A stretch of DNA of 22,157 nucleotides from a virus: IMG/VR virus record IMGVR_UViG_3300010885_013200, positions 1 to 22,157 of that record, one strand, 5' to 3'. Below are positions 20,070-22,157 of this stretch, one piece after another. The position numbers were made by a program, and so were the translations under genes. The first letter of the stretch is position 1, and the number at the start of each line of letters is the position of its first letter. The notes under the pieces were generated by a model. The model saw only the letters and a program-made list of their open reading frames with translations, was not told the DNA's origin and made no database searches.

Positions 20070-20491
20070 AAATTGGACTAAGCTATAGCCGTTGTATTTT
20101 GGATATCGTTGAAGGTCGCGTAGATATGGATGATGTACTGGTATTGATTACTCGTACAGATTTTGATCCACGTGATGACGAACAATGGGAAGGTATTTGG
20201 CAAGGATATACACTTGGCGGAATGAGTAATCCAGAATGGGGTCACTATGACTTTAACAGTAAGGACGATGAAGGCAAGTTCCGTAGTGTGAGCATTATGC
20301 TCTACACAGATGGCAAAATGCATCAGCCTCGTCAATTTGGCGCACATCCAAGACGCAGACCAGAATTCTGGTTAGAAACAGTTCTTCCAACGGAAGAATT
20401 AGAAAAGAACCCTGCGGCAAAACTTGCTTGGGAAAAGTTTCAAACAGTTGCCAGTTTAACCAATGTAAATTTAGATAAGGATTACCAATAA
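20066..20491 (+). CDS. Phage protein of unknown function (141 aa)
   Basis: A 141-residue protein with an N-terminal segment KIGLSYSRCILDIVEGRVDM, a beta-rich middle (DVLVLITRTDFDPRDDEQWE), and a C-terminal helix KNPAAKLAWEKFQTVAS. Tryptophan and aspartate are frequent. No enzyme motif, signal or membrane span is visible. The layout (YSRC, then a DDVLVLI strand and a Gly/Trp-rich stretch) looks like a conserved phage family. It overlaps the SGNH hydrolase gene by ATGA, and its stop overlaps the clpP start by one base (TAATG). Confidence 0.72.
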   Translation: MKIGLSYSRCILDIVEGRVDMDDVLVLITRTDFDPRDDEQWEGIWQGYTLGGMSNPEWGHYDFNSKDDEGKFRSVSIMLYTDGKMHQPRQFGAHPRRRPEFWLETVLPTEELEKNPAAKLAWEKFQTVASLTNVNLDKDYQ

Positions 20492-21111
20492 TGCCACGCT
20501 TAATTCCCACAGTCATCGAATCAGAACCACGTGGAGAACGTGCCTATGACATCTACAGTCGATTGCTTAAAGATCGTATTGTTATGTTAGACAGCGAAGT
20601 TGACGAACACAGCTCAAGTATTCTTGTAGCACAGCTACTCTTTTTAGAAAGCCAGGGCAATGAGGATATTACGTTCTTTATTAACAGTCCAGGTGGAAGT
20701 GTTACTGCTGGCCTTGCTATTTACGATACAATGCAGTTTATTAAACCTGATGTAGCAACCTATGTTATGGGTCAGGCTGCTAGCATGGGATCGTTCCTAG
20801 CACAAGCGGGTGCGGCCAGCAAGCGTTTTGTGCTTCCAGAAAGTCGTACAATGATTCATCGTGTAAGTTCAGGTACACGTGGCACCAGCGGATCAGTACA
20901 CGTACAAGAGCTACAGTTTGAAGATGCTAAACGTAGCTTTGAAGAAAGCCAACGACTGAACAAGCGTTTGACAGAACTGTATGTACGTCATAATACTGCG
21001 GGTAAAACCTATGACGAACTATTCAGTAATATGAAGTTTGATACATTTCTAAGCGCAGATGACGCTGTGGCCTATGGTTTAGCTGATAAAGTGATCTCAA
21101 AACGTCCATAA
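20491..21111 (+). CDS. clpP: ClpP-type ATP-dependent protease subunit
   Basis: A 206-residue ClpP homolog. The N-terminus (TVIESEPRGERAYDIYSRLL) matches the bacterial ClpP mature start with no long propeptide. The triad is complete: S98 in GQAASMGSF, H123 in MIHRV (usually MIHQP), D184 in KFDTFLSADDA. FINSPGGSVTAGLAIYDTM and QFIKPDVATYVMG are near identical to cellular ClpP. The handle region (about 128-150) differs from E. coli ClpP. ClpP forms a tetradecameric chamber that needs an ATPase such as ClpX or ClpA, none of which is in the window, so a host partner is implied. A role in head maturation or degradation of host proteins is an inference. Confidence 0.94.
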   Translation: MPRLIPTVIESEPRGERAYDIYSRLLKDRIVMLDSEVDEHSSSILVAQLLFLESQGNEDITFFINSPGGSVTAGLAIYDTMQFIKPDVATYVMGQAASMGSFLAQAGAASKRFVLPESRTMIHRVSSGTRGTSGSVHVQELQFEDAKRSFEESQRLNKRLTELYVRHNTAGKTYDELFSNMKFDTFLSADDAVAYGLADKVISKRP

Positions 21112-21168
21112 AGTGCGCAGTTAATGGGCATTGACACTGTACTTAAATAGTTAAACTAGGAGAGTACT

Positions 21169-21894
21169 GTGTCAAGAAAACCATTTAATTGGGCGTTGTT
21201 GGACAGAGAAAACTTGTACATCATGATGTACGAGTTAAAGCCTTTAGTAGTAGGCAAACGCCTTGCCATTAAAGATTTACAAAAGCTACTAAGTAATCAT
21301 CTTAAATGGCATCTTCCTATCAGAGTTAGACTAAAGCGTGATCCTACTCATGATACGGGTATTGTTTACATAGGCGGAGCATACTATGCCCACTATGATC
21401 AAGAAGAACGTGCGCAAGTTGAAATAAATTTTAGCTATAAATCAACCAGTAATGAAATTAAACTTTCAGATAACCGCTGGGGTAGAATGTGCAGATTATT
21501 TGCAGATACTATTTTACATGAAGTAGTACACATGAGGCAATATCGTACTAGACAGTTTAAAGATATTCCAGGATACCTAAGCACAGCCTATTATGCCAGA
21601 GATCGTAAAGAGCAAGAGTATTACGGTCATAAAGATGAAATGGGGGCATTTGCATTTAATATTGCCTGTGAGTTAAATGATAAGTTTGGCAACGATTTCG
21701 ATGCAGCCAAACAATATTTGGATAGTAATCTAGCCAAACGTGCCAAAAAATCCTGCTGGCACAAGTACATGAGAACATTTGATTGGAATCATAACCATCC
21801 AGTTATACGTGCTATGAAAAAGAAAATCATCCGAAACTTGCCATATGCCCAACTAGGTAAGCCATTTAAGACGCCAGACCACTTGACATACTAA
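21169..21894 (+). CDS. HExxH metalloprotease-like protein B
   Basis: A 241-residue paralog of the protein at 15860. The zinc motif is TILHEVVHMRQ (H117-E-V-V-H121), followed by HKDEMGAFAFNIACEL with E157 as possible third ligand, and a C-terminal NHNHPVIRAMKKKI. The N-terminal strand pair GIVYIGGAYYAHYDQEERAQ contains conserved-looking aromatics. GTG is the start; AGGAG at 21158-21162 is six bases upstream. Likely roles are proteolysis of phage or host proteins; no signal peptide is present. TTGACA at 21131-21136 lacks a good -10 box, so its promoter is uncertain. Confidence 0.82.
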   Translation: MSRKPFNWALLDRENLYIMMYELKPLVVGKRLAIKDLQKLLSNHLKWHLPIRVRLKRDPTHDTGIVYIGGAYYAHYDQEERAQVEINFSYKSTSNEIKLSDNRWGRMCRLFADTILHEVVHMRQYRTRQFKDIPGYLSTAYYARDRKEQEYYGHKDEMGAFAFNIACELNDKFGNDFDAAKQYLDSNLAKRAKKSCWHKYMRTFDWNHNHPVIRAMKKKIIRNLPYAQLGKPFKTPDHLTY

Positions 21895-21911
21895 AGGTTA
21901 GACTGTATAAT
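21883..21911 (+). promoter_or_regulatory. Consensus sigma-70 promoter
   Basis: TTGACA (21883-21888), exactly 17 bp, TATAAT (21906-21911): a perfect match. It starts inside the last codons of the metalloprotease gene. The following leader contains AGAAAGG before the ATG at 21942. Confidence 0.93.
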
Positions 21912-21941
21912 ATACATATTAAACAGTAGAAAGGTCTATTC

Positions 21942-22157
21942 ATGCTCGATCCTTGTCAGAATGTAATTTCCACCCTTGAAGATCATAACAGTCGTTTGGA
22001 CAAAGAAGCTATTATTCTTGTTCAAGCAGAACAAGGCAACGATGAATTCTTTCACGGTTGCCGGCTTGCATTAGACCCTATGATTACATTTGGTATTAAA
22101 CAAGTAAAGGAAAAGAATGATAAAGACGGTCCTGGCCTATCTTGGGATATGTTTACT
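21942..22157 (+). CDS. N-terminus of a probable ATP-dependent DNA ligase (cut by window end)
   Basis: The first 72 residues run to the window edge. They start MLDPCQNVISTLE, continue with a charged helix (SRLDKEAIILVQAEQGNDEF) and LALDPMITFGIKQVKEKND. The order (helix, K-E-A-I-I, then a 'DP-x-I-T-F-G-I-K' turn) resembles the N-terminal domain of T4-type DNA ligases, where small helices precede the adenylation domain. The diagnostic K-x-D-G motif would lie beyond the window. It has a perfect promoter and SD (GAAAGG). The call is an inference from a short N-terminal match. Confidence 0.6.
   Translation, partial: MLDPCQNVISTLEDHNSRLDKEAIILVQAEQGNDEFFHGCRLALDPMITFGIKQVKEKNDKDGPGLSWDMFT

Noticed and set aside
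21131-21159. Promoter before the 21169 gene
   Set aside because: TTGACA is present but no -10 box lies at 16-18 bp; TAAACT at 15 bp is weak, so it is not called.
1-22157. tRNA genes, CRISPR arrays, insertion sequences or an integrase
   Set aside because: No cloverleaf with a GGTTCRANYCC arm, no regular repeat-spacer pattern and no transposase or integrase motif was found by reading.

Overview
The window looks like part of a tailed bacteriophage genome, probably a large AT-rich lytic phage of an aquatic bacterium. The evidence is short genes packed almost without gaps, ATGA and TAATG stop/start overlaps, many small proteins of unknown function, and phage-typical enzymes: two calcineurin-like metallophosphoesterases, a P-loop kinase, a ClpP-type protease and the start of a probable DNA ligase. 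No integrase, transposase, tRNA or CRISPR array was seen. Host and phage taxonomy are inferences.

Layout. 1-3733 holds the tail of a probable vWA/TROVE protein, a terminator overlapped by a promoter, an iron/2-oxoglutarate (2OG) oxygenase-like gene, then a Cys-phosphatase, a lipoprotein alpha/beta hydrolase, a kinase and a metallophosphoesterase. 3732-3761 is a UUCG-loop terminator between convergent genes.

4179-14511 is an unusual accessory island. It starts with a four-gene operon: cupin, unknown helical protein, asparagine-synthetase-like ATP-pyrophosphatase and short PLP aminotransferase-like protein. After this come alternating-strand genes: three possible GNAT-fold proteins, four 2OG or aspartyl-hydroxylase-like enzymes, a complete FabF-type ketoacyl-ACP synthase with its own consensus promoter, and a complete membrane fatty-acyl desaturase. 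Together they could make or edit an acylated, hydroxylated, perhaps amidated small molecule or lipid. That pathway is inferred from the families present; the product is unknown.

14522-22157 returns to compact phage genes, all on the plus strand: a conserved unknown, a mannose-6-phosphate-isomerase-like cupin, an AbrB-fold protein, a phage-encoded translation initiation factor IF-1, two paralogous HExxH zincins, a probable OB-fold protein, a zinc-finger protein, a second metallophosphoesterase, several small unknowns (one a 50-residue coiled coil), an SGNH hydrolase, ClpP, and a probable DNA ligase start cut by the window edge.

Regulation is unusually readable. Seven promoters match sigma-70 consensus with exactly 17 bp between TTGAC(A/T) and TATAAT or TAAAAT. 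In two of them the -10 box lies only 5-6 bases before the start codon and no Shine-Dalgarno (SD) sequence is present, which predicts leaderless mRNAs. Every gap between genes is well under 300 bases.
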